Assembly (NCBI RefSeq): GCF_018812025.1
Contig: NC_063058.1
Coordinates: forward strand, 18,283,797-18,347,796
DNA from: Megalobrama amblycephala
Lineage: Eukaryota > Chordata > Actinopteri > Cypriniformes > Xenocyprididae
Direction: 5' to 3'
Length of the DNA stretch: 64,000 nt
Below the pieces are notes generated by a model. The model worked only from the letters and a program-made list of their open reading frames with translations, was not told the DNA's origin and did not search any database. Position 1 is the stretch's first letter, and each line of letters starts with the position of its first letter. The translations under genes and the position numbers were made by a program. Positions 12,273 through 23,866 of this stretch are shown here, piece after piece.

Positions 12273-13117
12273 AGGATTAGTTCACTTTCAAATTAAAATT
12301 TCCTGATAATTTACTCACCCCCATGTCATCCAAGATGTTCATGTCTTTCTTTCTTCAGTTGAAAAGAAATTAAGGTTTTTAATGAAAACATTCCAGGATT
12401 TTTTTCCATATAGCAGACTTGAATGGAGCCCAAACGGTTAAAAGTCAAAATTATAGTTTCATTGCAGCTTCAAAGCGTTCTACGCAATTCCAGACAAGAA
12501 ATAAGGGTCTTATCTAGAGAAATCATCACTCATTTTCTAAAAAATAATTAAAATTGTATACATTTTAACCATAAATGCTCATCTTGAACTAGCTATCTTC
12601 TTCTTTTTCTCTATTTGAATTCCAGCAGTGTAGACGTGTATTACTGCCCTCCACAGGTCAAAGTTTGAACTAAATTGTCATTTACAATATGCTAGTGCAA
12701 GTATATAACAATTAGTTCAAACTTTAACCTGTGGAGGGCAGTAATAAACTTAGCAGTGTCTACACTGCTGGAATTCTAATAGAGAAGAAGAAGAGAGCTA
12801 GTTCAAGATGAGCATTTATTGTTAAAACGTATATAATTTTAAAAAAAAATTTTATAAAATGAGCGATGGTTTCTCTAGATAAGACCCTTATTCCTCGTCG
12901 GGGATCGTGTAGAACGCTTTGAAGCTGCAATGAAACGGTAATTTTGACCTTCAAAGGTTTGGGGTCCATTGAAGTCCACTATATGGAGAATAATCCTGGA
13001 ATGTTTTCATCAAAAACTTTCATTTCTTTTCGACTGAAGAGTGAAGGACATGAACATCTTGGATGACGTGGGTGAGTAAATTATCAGGAAATTTTTATTT
13101 GAAAGTGAACTAATCCT
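12273..13117. mobile_element. TTAA-flanked foldback MITE, copy 1 (AGGATTAGTTCACTTTCAAA ends)
   Basis: The two arms (12273-12678 and 12708-13117) are long inverted copies of each other around a loop of about 29 bp. Paired landmarks include AGATGTTCATGTCTTTC / GACATGAACATCTT, AACATTCCAGGATT / AATCCTGGAATGTTTT and CCTCCACAGGTCAAAG / TTAACCTGTGGAGG. Both ends are flanked by TTAA (12269-12272 and 13118-13121), the expected target duplication. It has no coding capacity. The same family occurs at 40802-41543 with a different central part. Confidence 0.92.
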
Positions 13118-13855
13118 TTAAAGTTTGTAGAAGCCGTAAGACCTTGCCTTGGTCACTGTGCCTTACACAGCGTGAGTGTTTATACCTATCACCATGAGGT
13201 GTGTGTGCCATTATATCTGAGGAGTGCAGCAGATATGCTACCAAAATAAAAGTCTTCAACCACACCCGAATACATTGAACAAAATTAAATCATATGCATG
13301 TAAACATACAAAATAATCATAATGATAATAATAATAATAATAATATTTTAAAGACCACAAATAACAAAACAACAAACATACACCGGGGTTCATTACAAGC
13401 TGAGCTTTTTGACTCGCCGAATCACTCATTCACATGCCTACATTTGAGTTGTACCTCATGCAGATCATGTCATTTCAATGGAAAATTCTGTCATCATTGA
13501 CCCTCCCTTGTGACGCTCAAAACTTTTTACCAGTGGAACATCAAAAATATCATCAAAATATCAAAGCTGCTATTTTCCATACAGCTAAAAATGCATGGAG
13601 ATCACTGGCTACAATTTATTATTTAAATTTGTTTTAGAAATGTAAATGATTATAGGATTTGATCTCAGGTCTCAGATAATTATTTTATATTTTTAAAAAA
13701 TCAGTTTTTAAATTAGACTGTACCACCATTCAGAGCATGATGTCCTTGTTCTGATTAATATAAATCAAATTAAACCACAATTAAAATAAAATAAAATAAA
13801 ATAGTTTTAAGTAAATAAGAAAGACATTTGCTTTTTATTTCTATGTTGTTGTTTT
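13118..13855. other. AT-rich sequence with short (AAT)n
   Basis: No gene was seen. (AAT)n occurs near 13325-13345 and AAAAT repeats at 13785-13805. Confidence 0.4.
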
Positions 13856-14760
13856 TAAAAAATGAAAATTATCCCATGATTTACTCACCCTCAAGCCATC
13901 CTAGAAATATACGACTATCTTATTTCAGACAAACACAATCAGAGATATATTTAAAAAATCCTGGCTCTTCCAAGCTTTATAATGGTAGTGAATGGGGGGG
14001 CGAGATTTTGCTGCCCAAAAAATGCATCTATCCATCATACAAATAATCCATATGGTTATAATAAAGGCCTTCTGAAGAGAAGTGATGGGTTTTTGTAAGA
14101 AAAATATCCATATTTAAAACTTTATTAACTATAATAACTAGCTTCCGCATCGATTTGCGGCGGAAGAGTAACCCCTGACCCGACACATGACGCAATGACG
14201 AACGTGGAAATGCAGAACGAGACATTTTAAAGAGAAACATCGGAGAATTTCGAATTAGAGGGAGTTTGAGTTTGTTGCACAGCCCTATCTTTTAATTTGC
14301 AAGAGGCATCTAAGCTTACGATACTCCTACATCCTGCGTCATCAGGGGTTACTCATTTGGCGCAAGTCGACTTGCACAGTATGCATACAGTCGTCCACCA
14401 GAAGCTAGTTATTTTAATTTATAAAGTTTTAAATATGGATATTTTTCTTACAAAAACCCATCACTTCAGAAGGCCCTTATTAACCCCCTTTTTCAGGGCA
14501 CAAAAATGCTGTTGTCATGTAAACGAACCGACAAAACATATGAAGGTTTTCCCATTTTTAGTTGAACGGCTATGGATTATTTTAATGATGGATGGATGCA
14601 TTTTTTGTGTGCTTCAAAATCTCGCCCCCCATTCACTACCATTATAAAGCTTGAAAGAGCCAGGATATTTTTAAATATATCTTAGATTGTGTTCATCTGA
14701 AAGAAGACACCTAGGATGGCTTGAGGGTGAGTAATTTTCATTTTTGGGTGAACTATCCCT
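13856..14760. mobile_element. TTAA foldback MITE with a nested insertion in its right arm
   Basis: The left arm (from TTACTCACCCTCAAGCCATC) and right arm (ending GATGGCTTGAGGGTGAGTAA...GGGTGAACTATCCC) are inverted copies. Landmarks include GATGGGTTTTTGTAAG / CTTACAAAAACCCATC and GGTAGTGAATGGGGG / CCCCATTCACTACC. The right end abuts TTAA; the outermost left terminus is lost. The right arm carries about 80 extra bp (14488-14567) with no partner in the left arm. That insert is an inverted copy of sequence just outside the element (14797-14876). Confidence 0.88.
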
Positions 14761-14790
14761 TTAAACGTAGATGAAAAGTATGTGGGCACA

Positions 14791-15070
14791 ACACCGTTTT
14801 CAACTAAAAATGGGAAAACCTTCATATGTTTTGTCGGTTCGTTTACATAACAACAGCATTTTTGTGCCCTGAAAAAGCCGGCTTTTGAAAATGGGTTTTA
14901 AAGTGCAAGTTTTTGAAAATTATACCTTTATCGTTTCTGTGTAAACGACAGGTGATATCATGTGCACGCGCATTTCGCGTTCAGTCTATAGGCGCTATGA
15001 GTTCTGTTCTGTTTTGACTGACTGACACTTTACTGAAACACTTTCCTGTTTAGACTGACAGTAGGTGATG
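14791..15070 (+). repeat. Dispersed cyprinid repeat (CGTTTTCAACTAAAAATGGG type)
   Basis: CAACTAAAAATGGGAAAACC and TTTGTCGGTTCGTTTACATA followed by TCGTTTCTGTGTAAACGACA match a repeat I recognise from cyprinid sequence. Its first 80 bp recur inverted at 14488-14567 inside the neighbouring foldback element. Confidence 0.6.
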
Positions 15071-15120
15071 ATAAATGTTGTCGCACCAAGTGCGCTTCTT
15101 GTAATACTGTCTCTCCCCAG

Positions 15121-15246
15121 AGACACGTCTGTCTGAAGTCATGGGGTTCAGCGGCACCAGACACCCTCCAGTCCAGTATGGGACCCTCAAACGGAGACCA
15201 TGCCTAATCTGAAGCTGCCATTCTCCCTGCGCCGCAGACTTTTACA
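15121..15246 (+). other. Exon-like segment with good splice signals
   Basis: A pyrimidine-rich acceptor (ACTGTCTCTCCCCAG, ending at 15120) precedes a 126-bp GC-rich block that ends at a donor-like GTAAGC (15247-15252). One frame is open from 15137 through the donor and contains an ATG at 15200 that starts MPNLKLPFSLRRRLL. I do not recognise the peptide. It could be an internal or alternative first exon of a host gene whose other exons lie outside the window. Chance is also possible, and there is no second exon here to confirm it. Confidence 0.3.
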
Positions 15247-15437
15247 GTAAGCTGTTTGCCTCTGAGCTCTCCACTATTCCACTCCATGACTGATGCACTT
15301 AAAACAAGAACAAAGCTAAACTTCTGTCCCGCTCTCGCTTGCTGTCTTTGCTACCTTCCATCTTTTTTACCCCCTCTTTGAAATTGCTGAATGCCCTGAA
15401 TATTCATAACTGTGTTTTTTTCTAATAAGCATGCAAA

Positions 15438-15578
15438 ATGGATATCAGAGCGCTTTGGCTGCCTGACAACACCAGGCTCTCTGACAAAGAGAGACTGGAG
15501 AGGAAAATGAATGAAAAAGAGAAAAGGACAGCGAGAGTCAAGACGATGCCCCGGACAGTTCAAAGGGTGCATTCCTAG
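15438..15578 (+). CDS. Possible small reading frame, unrecognised (46 aa)
   Basis: ATG at 15438 opens a 46-codon frame that is highly charged: MDIRALWLPDNTRLSDKERL at the start, then a Lys/Arg/Glu-rich middle and a stop at 15576-15578. The GA-rich base composition by itself favours charged residues, so this is weak evidence. There is no recognised domain, signal peptide or membrane segment. It lies about 190 bp downstream of the exon-like segment at 15121-15246, but I see no way to splice the two into one frame with confidence. Treat it as a speculative frame. Confidence 0.12.
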   Translation: MDIRALWLPDNTRLSDKERLERKMNEKEKRTARVKTMPRTVQRVHS

Positions 15579-16079
15579 CATTTGACAGAGGGTAAATGAT
15601 GCATTTCAAACTCAAATCTATTTCCTCTGTTTTAATGAAGTCAGCTGTGAATAATATCGACTCGCTAGAGATGTTTCTGGTCCCAAGACACTAAGAGGTA
15701 AAAGTTGTAAAAACAAGTTGAAAACATGCAAGTGAAAACTTCCAAGCTACTTTTGAAATCAAAATGTTTTTTCTAATAATTTATGTAGTTCAAACAATGA
15801 ACAATTATCCTTTGACACAACATTAAACATTCACAATACATTCTACTTCTGTAATGTGATGTATTTCTGAATGTGAGCAAGAAGAAAGGGGAATGGATCA
15901 TGAAAAATGGGCTTTACAAAATATTAGAGCCTCTACCTGCTGGAAACAAAGCGGGTGACTAGGATATGGAAGATGAAAATCATCTCTGTTTATATCAATG
16001 GTAACACTTCTTTTTCAAATCTATTGCTATTTGCTGCTGTTGCTGTAATTGTTATTATAAAAGTAAACTGGTGTTTGTC
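15579..16079. other. Unclassified sequence
   Basis: Nothing recognised; moderately AT-rich. Confidence 0.4.
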
Positions 16080-16464
16080 ACTCGTATTGTTTTGAATGGG
16101 AGAAAGTGTAACGCGCAATATGGCGGAATAAGTCCCGCCTTCACTTCAGCGGCCGTTAGAATCACCGGTTTCTATAGAAACAGTCAGACGCACGCCTCAA
16201 AAGAGACGCGCATTTAGGTCTGCGCATGCGCATTAACTTGATCCAGCCTGAAAAATAATTTTTTTTTTTTTCATGATTCGAGCGTTTAGAAACTAAATTT
16301 ATGAGCCGGCTGTTGTTAGATTTCATTGGTGATTTCAAATATGAAATTTAATTGTAAGGTTGGTGAACAGTTTTGGAGAATTTGATGTTTCCCCGTTCAA
16401 AGAGATTGCATGATGCCCAGGATGCCCGAGAGGCGTTTCAAAGATGGCCGTCGAGTGAAATGAC
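16080..16464 (+). repeat. Repeat I, plus-orientation copy
   Basis: It begins CTCGTATTGTTTTGAATGGG, contains CGCAATATGGCGGAATAAGT and ends GATGGCCGTCGAGTGAAATG. It is the inverse of 21433-21718, with several internal length differences, so the two are copies of one dispersed element 5 kb apart in opposite orientation. No long frame is present. Confidence 0.88.
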
Positions 16465-18119
16465 TTGTCTTAAAGGGACTTTGGTTTAATTGACCCTTCT
16501 CCGGGAGTTTGATTGACAAGCAATCTAACCAATCATAACGCCGAATCCGCCATTTTGTCCGACAAAGCAGTCAGGAGTTAGAAGATTAACCTCGGTGGAC
16601 TTGTACTTGAAAAATGGTGTGTACTGACGTCTTTCTGCATTTGAAACAACATTCCTTCTCATGTTCATTCATGTTTATTTGATGATATAAATTAACTAGT
16701 AAGAAGATATGATCAGTTCACGAGCCACTTGAGCTGAGGCGCTACAGAACTTCCGCAATAATATAAGCCAGCTGGAAGACTTACGGTGAAATGTCACTTG
16801 CTGGTATGTTGAGCATCAGTAGTCTAATACTTAGTTTATGTTCAAAATATAGTTACTTAAATAGTCAGACATAGTATTAATTTAGTTATTCAAATGTAAG
16901 ACGACATAATTCAATTCGACCATCAGTTTTCACACTTACGTGTAAAAAAAAAAAAACAAACATAAAAAATTAAATATTTATTGTGCACTTTAGTTAGATT
17001 CATTGAATAAAATGTGAGTTTTCATAAGTGTGCCAAAATCATTGATCTTGCGCTGCACTGACTGACAGCTGCTGTGATTACAAAGTGAAAGCGCGGTGCT
17101 CGCTTTCTGTGTCATTCATTCACAAGAAAAGTTATTGTTTTCCATGAGATTTTTTGAGGACTTAATACTTCACATTGACAAAATGTATTATTAAACCTAG
17201 TTATTTTATAATGTTTAATTCAAAAGTGAAACTAAGTGAAAAACTATTACAGGAAATGTCTGATAAATGCGCAAATAAGTGCTAATCTGCCGCCACCTGC
17301 TGGTTATAGTGGTAATTAGTTACTTTTTTACTTTTAAATAAGTGTTTTCTATGAAATGTTGGATTTCCTACATTTTGAATTGTTCGGTTTTACAAATGGG
17401 GAGAATCTCAGAAGGATGAACAAATAATGTTTGTGGTCATCACATTAAAAATAACATTTGAAGTGCTGGAAAAAAAAATGATTGTGCATGTCTAATTACA
17501 GACACGGCATTTCTTAAACGGCCCCAATAGCTTCGTCTTTATTGCGATCAATAAAATTGATTTATTGGCAAATTAGGTAAATGTGATAACTGCATTAAAA
17601 TACAACAGTAAAAAGTCAACCACTGATGGTTTTTTAAGTGATGTCAGCTGAAAATAAAAGTCAGCAAGAAGCAGTCACACACAGGCTATGAGACAGAGCA
17701 CATTAGGAAACAGAAGGATTTATTTAATAGCATTTTAAAGCTTCTGTACATGAATAGACAGGAAGAACAGTTGAGATATTGTTATTCACTGATACATCTT
17801 TAGAAACAGTTATTTAAAGATCTTTAGAGGCAGATGTGTTGCCTTAAAAAAAAACAATTCTGTTATATTTCCTGTACTTAAACACATGCATGCAGGTGTT
17901 CATACTTAAGCCAGGGACACACTTAACGACTAGCTAAAACATTCTAAGACTGTGCTCAACACACAAAGACTGAGATTTAAGTCTTTAAATTGCGACTGAA
18001 ACAGATTTAAATACTTACACATGGAATTTGAACACTGACTGTAATCGCAGACTGAATGCAACTGGCTCTGACTGGACGCGTTTGAGCGTGATCAGTCATA
18101 AGTATCAATTTACATTCAT
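16465..18119. other. Unclassified AT-rich sequence
   Basis: No gene was seen. The part directly after repeat I (AAAGGGACTTTGG... and CGCCATTTTGTCCGAC) may belong to further dispersed repeats whose ends I cannot define. A-runs occur at 16946 and 17846. Confidence 0.35.
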
Positions 18120-18355
18120 AATCAGCCTTACAATCGTAATCATATTAATCATAATCATAATTATTATTATTACCACTGTTATTATTATTAAAATGCAAAA
18201 TAAAATCAATAACAACATATTATGATTATTATTATTATTATATTATAATTATTAAAATGTTAAATAAAATAATCTATTATTATAATAATATTATTTTGTT
18301 GTTGTTGATTTTATTATAAAAATGCTAAATAAAGTAATGATTGGTTATAGATATT

Positions 18356-18389
<34 letters not shown>

Positions 18390-18641
18390 TTTAATTAACA
18401 TGTTTTGTTGTAATAATAACAATTAGAGGAAATTATATTATTATCAATAATATTAATAATAATAATAATAATAATAATATAACATTTTGTTGTTGTTGTA
18501 ATAATAATTATTATTACTGTTGTTATTATTATTAATAAAATGCTAAATAAAATCATCTATTATTATAATAATATTATGTTGTTGTTGATTTTATTATAAA
18601 AATGCTAAATAAAGTAATGATTGGTTATAGATATTATTATT

Positions 18642-18672
<31 letters not shown>

Positions 18673-19135
18673 TTTAATTAACATGTTTTGTTGTAATAAT
18701 AACAATTAGAGGAAATTATATTATTATCAATAATATTAATAATAATAATAATAATAATAATATAACATTTTGTTGTTGTAATAATAATTATTATTACTGT
18801 TGTTATTATTATTAAAATGCTGAATAAAACCAACAACATATTGTTGTTGTTGTTGTTGTAAAATGCCAACCATTCAAAAGTTGAATGGTTGGTTAGAGAC
18901 ATTATTATTGTTTTTATTTTTATTATTAGTAACAATAATTTTTATTTAACATTTTGTTGTAACAATAATAATACAAATTATTATAATTATTAGAGGAAAT
19001 CATATCAATATTATTATTGTTATTATTAATAAACTTTATTCAACATTTTGTTGCAATAATAATAATAATAAAAATAATAATAATTATTATTATTATTATT
19101 GAAACGTTAAATAAAAAGTTTCATGGCTGGTTAGA
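18120..19135. repeat. AT-rich (AAT)n/(TTG)n block built of 240-280 bp tandem units
   Basis: The units are marked by AATGCTAAATAAAGTAATGA at 18321 and again at 18601 (period 280 bp), nearly identical over about 275 bp (about 18258-18537 and 18542-18817). A more diverged copy follows (GGTTAGAGAC at 18891, about 268 bp later) and a partial fourth begins near 19100 (GGTTAGAAAT at 19129). Within units, (AAT)n, (ATT)n and (TTG)n runs dominate. Confidence 0.93.
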
Positions 19136-21432
19136 AATTATGTTAAATTTTCTGTATTCTCCATCATTATAAGGTGTAGCAAAACATTTTGAAACCTGTA
19201 AATACATATTTTGCAGTTTTGACACAATAAGTACAGTCTGTTTGTCAGGATCTAAACTGAAAGCACAACAAAACAGACACCTTGCCAATGTGCCCACTAA
19301 CTATCCCAGAATTCCTTATCCACTCTTCAAAGCTAAGGAAAGAATAGGAATGCAGGAACCTGCTCTAAATCTATCTGGGCCACATTTATCTGTCTTTTGT
19401 TGCAAGTGCTGAGACTGCTGAATGGTGTTGGGTCACAAGGGTAAGACGTCTATTCCTGCTTGGGCTCAGGGGGGTAGAGAAAGCATGGCGGGCTCACCGG
19501 TCTGATATTTTTGGAGGAGAGAGGACCCCCCTCCTGCCCTCCCTTTTCCTTTTCCTCTTCTCTAAAACCCAAATAAAGTATGTGATGGATGAGCGAACAG
19601 AGGCGACACCTCCCCCATCAATCAGACTGAGGCGAACCCCCTCACGGCCTCTGGAGGACCGATCCGTGCGCCCCCCACATCACACACATGCAGCGCTCCG
19701 GCGTATCCCGAAACAAAATTATGTACAATTGCCATAACCCAGACAGGAAGGGGAGCGGGTGAAAGCGGGCAGGAAGAAAGAAAGAAAACGAGAAAGGAGG
19801 AGATGTGGGGCAAGAAAAAACAAGGCAGCAAATGGTCCTGGTTAGCAGCGGCAGAACAGAGGGGTCTTCTGAGTCCCTGGGCTGTGGGGGGACCCAACAC
19901 CCCTTTATGTACGGGGGCGTGTGTCCGCATTGGTGCGTGTGCACACACACCAACTACAAGGAGGCAAATTCCTACAGGGTGGCGTCATCAGGAGAAAGGC
20001 AACTGGTGTAGGAACAACATACCTCGCACCAAGGAACCAAGACACTCGGACATGAAAAAACAGCACAGAATTCACACACACGCTTATTCGAAGGGAAAAA
20101 AGTAATCATTTCAGGCCCACACGGCGCATGGGGTTTTCCCCGAACTGGCTAATACAATAACGACAAGGTTCTCGTCTGCCGCATTGTTCGTTTTTTAACA
20201 CAAGTGTCCGTGAGCAAACCTCTAACTACCCTCATGTGCGAAGATGAAACGGCATTAGCTTCACAACAATAACCACAAAACATGACAGCAAAGAGCAACA
20301 AACAAACCCCCAGCAGATCCAAAAGCCCGGTCTTTTTCTGAGCTTTCTCAGAGCAGGCAAAGGCGGAGGTGCCCGCTGGAAAACTATTTCCAATAACTGT
20401 TTCCACACCTTGCTGTCATCCAAACTGTGGGGCTATTATAAACCACAAAGAACAGAGGAGGCATTGAACGATGAAAATAGATGGACTTGAGGTGAACTTC
20501 ACAATAAGTGGCTGGAGTACAATGACATTATGGTCGTGCCAAGTTCGCCCAGCCAAGCTCTAAGGTTGGCATCTCAGTGAAAGCAGGTAGCATCTTCTTA
20601 AGGAATCTGTACCTAGAGTTTGCCAGAGGTCAAGTCAGGTGCTGTTGGGGCAACTAGAAGGTCAACACACTCTACAAGAAGATGACTTATGGCGCGTCAC
20701 ACTAGCAAAATTTTGTAGACAAAAAGGGCCCATTGTGACTGGACCTTTAACTGATCATGCTAGTAACCATGAAGTTAAATTTGGTCATTGTTTACACAAA
20801 CCTGTCTGACATCCTTTGTTCTGTGGAACACAAAGTAAGATATTTTTTCAAGAGTTTTTGTCCATACAATGAAAGTCCATCCAAAACAACATTGATTGGA
20901 CCCAATTTTTAACTTCAACAACTCTTAACTACAGAAACTGCATCCATTGCGTCCACTATATTTTCACATTGAAGCCCCCACATTGGAAAATTGTGGTGGC
21001 ATTGATGTGCGTTACAATACAATCATTCAACTCATAAATACAATCTTTCAAACATTACCACGATATCCACCAAGTAAACTGACTTGCCTTAAATTGTACA
21101 GTAAAGGCCCAGACACACTTCAAGGGCAATAGAAGAATGAACTGGTTTGACAGAATTTGGAAGGTTAGGGTTCATTTGGAGTTTGTTTTGGTAGTTAGAA
21201 TCTTTCCAGAGAAGTTCACTCCGACTGGTAAAAACATACCAAACTACCTTGTCATTTATGTAATAGATAGGTGTGGCTCTGGGGCTCTGCCTTCTTTGAC
21301 ATGGAAATCTTCTACGGTTCATTTCTTTTGTTTAGTCCATCGAGGTCAGATAAGGGTAAAACACGAAAACACCGGAGGAGCTGCTTTATAGTAGAAGTTG
21401 AAGTTGTAATTCTAATTGAAAGCAACACTGGC
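19136..21432. other. Mostly unique sequence, with a conserved-looking island at 19600-19800
   Basis: The stretch 19600-19800 is GC-rich, free of obvious repeats, and includes CCGAAACAAAATTATGTACA and GCCATAACCCAGACAGG. Its texture resembles vertebrate conserved non-coding elements, but that is an impression only. Several overlapping 60-108 codon frames on both strands (19622-20105) look like chance. At 20808-20890 a piece with TTCTGTGGAACACAAAG resembles an internal part of the TTAA foldback MITE family. Confidence 0.35.
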
Positions 21433-21718
21433 GTCATTTCACTCGGCAGCCATCTTAGAAACGCCTCTCGGCTATACAAGTGCAGCTCCTATCTCTTTGA
21501 ATGGGGAAACATCATTTTTCATGGCTGGATCAAGCATGCGTAGTCCTGAGTGCATGTCTCTATAGGAAGTGCACATCTGACTGTTTCTATTGGGAACCTG
21601 AGCTTCTAACAGTGATGTGATAACTTTACCAATCAGCGATTGGCTCTTATTTAGAAGGCGGGACTTATTCCGCCATATTGCGCGTTGCACTTTCTCCCAT
21701 TCAAAACAATACGAGTGA
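21433..21718 (-). repeat. Repeat I, minus-orientation copy
   Basis: It is the reverse complement of 16080-16464: it starts CATTTCACTCGGCAGCCATC, contains GGACTTATTCCGCCATATTG and ends CATTCAAAACAATACGAGTG. The middle is shorter and diverged. Confidence 0.88.
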
Positions 21719-23356
21719 CGCGTCTTATGTTTTTCTATAGTCTTTGACTGTGTTCCATGTTTAATACTGTAAAGCTGCTTGCTTTAAAGAAATCTATTGT
21801 ATAAAGTGCTAAAAATAAACATGACATGACCTGACATGTAAAGCTGGTTCAAGCATATTCACATCGCTATGATCAGATGCTTTCTTAACTGCTGTTTTCT
21901 CAACGCTGTAACAGTATACCGCTGCTCAGGTATTTGAAACTTCTTTTTACGCATAAGTGAAGAATAAAAAGAACTTTGCCATAATATCAGGGTCTTAAGT
22001 ATTACTCTTAATATACAGGATAACAGTGCCTATTGTTTTTCATATTCTACATAAAGACCCAAACCGTGATGTCCTAAGAAGTCCAGGTGTCAACAGAACG
22101 GTCTGTTTGTTCAGAATCAGAAGGGATACCATATATACACAACATTAAACGATGGCGAACAGCTGCAAACATTTTCCATTTGAAGTGAAACATTCCTCCA
22201 GAAGGCCCTCTCTACTTCTGCAGGCTTCCTCTCGTTTCCATGTGGTATTTGTCCCCAGCTGAGCTCCAGATACTGCAAGAGCTGCAAACTTTCCCAAGAA
22301 TACCATCCAACCGCATGGCGCTCCCTCATGTTTTCTCTCACTCTTTCTCTGTTCACCTCTATCTCTCTCCTTCTCTCGTTCACTCTCTCTTCCGACAGGA
22401 CCAAGCCCAGCTCTGTCTCCTGGAACGCCGCTTCAACACCAACACTTAGCATTTGTTTCGAAATGTCAAGTGACTGTTTGCATTTCCCGTTGGAACTGCC
22501 CTATCCATTTTTGTTCCTCGTGCTTGTCCAAACCAGGAAACATAGATCATTCTTTCACAGTCAGCATTTACTTTATCTTTTTTCCGGATGACAAAATATG
22601 ATCCGTGTTCAACAAAACCACTAATCATGTTGGGACTAATTTCTCAACAAGTACAGTTTTAGGAAGAATGTAATTGTTAGTTGTAAAATTGTCATCGGAA
22701 AGGTGGTCTACTCATACAAACGCTCAAGAAACCGTAACAAAGTCCTCCCTCCACTAGAGGGCGATGAAAATAATCCTCAAGATGGGGATGAGCACACCTT
22801 ATATAGTGCTGTCATCTCACTTAGAACCATTTATGTTTCCTCTGGCTTCTTGATGAGCCTTAAAATTTGTTAGGGGAATTAAAAATAAAAAATTCTTCAA
22901 GACTTTTTTCAATTGATTGATTCGATTGGTAGTTTTACTTGCCCAGCCAATATTTTTACTGGCCTCACCACAATTTTTAAACCACAGTTTTAACATTTTA
23001 ACATAATATTTTAAAATATTAATAATGATGTTAATGATAATAATTACTTTTCTTAAGAATTATGTTAAGTACAAGTTAATATTTATTGATATTATTGTAC
23101 TTAACATATTTCCTATAATACTGATACTAATTTGTTTTATTTAAAACAAAGCTGTCTTAACATAATATTTTATAATAATATTAAATAATTTTAATATTCT
23201 AAAATAATAATAGCTGTAAATAAATAAATAAAGGAAAACTATTCCATATGATGCAAAAATGACATTTTCAGCACATTCTAACTGATGCTGCAAACACTTA
23301 TCACAACTTGTTATTATATTTTGCTACATATAAAGGTGTTTTAAAGATTTAAGTGT
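21719..23356. other. Unclassified sequence, AT-rich after 22860
   Basis: A CT-rich patch at 22320-22400 gives open frames on both strands. The segment 22980-23230 is very AT-rich, with AATATTTTAAAATATT-type runs. No gene was recognised. Confidence 0.35.
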
Positions 23357-23866
23357 CAAAAGGTCATTCGGTTTAACTGTCCAAAGGCCAATACAGTCAT
23401 TTCATTTGTGATTAAAATATCTTAAAATGTAATAAATGTATATATTTGTTTATTCCGGCATGATTTTATAACATCAAATATCAACAAAGTGCAAAATGGT
23501 ATTACAATTATGTGTAGAAGATGTTGCTTTGTTATGAGAAACAATGTCTGGAAAAATGAATTTCATTGATGTCATTCGGAAAAACCAATATAAAGGGACC
23601 ATTTTGGATCAAGTCATGAGGTCAATATCATGTGACAGGATGTGACATCATTCAGACACCTGCAAAGAACCACATGGTCATGAAGCAAAGTAACTAACTG
23701 TCTCTCAACTACTTGAAAAATTCATGTTTTCACTTTGATTGTCCTTTTGCTAGCTAGCTAGCTAGATATCAGCCTGTTAGCATTATTTGAAAATATCATC
23801 ATTCGGTACAACCAAAAGTGTCATTTGGTAAAACCGAAATTTTGGTTAAACCGAATGACTTTTTTG
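23357..23866. mobile_element. Candidate MITE with GTCATTCGGTTTAAC inverted ends
   Basis: GTCATTCGGTTTAAC at 23363-23377 is matched by its exact reverse complement GTTAAACCGAATGAC at 23845-23859. Further ATTCGG/CCGAA motifs occur inside (about 23575, 23803, 23832). There is no coding capacity. A short (TAGC)n lies at 23750-23766. Confidence 0.6.
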
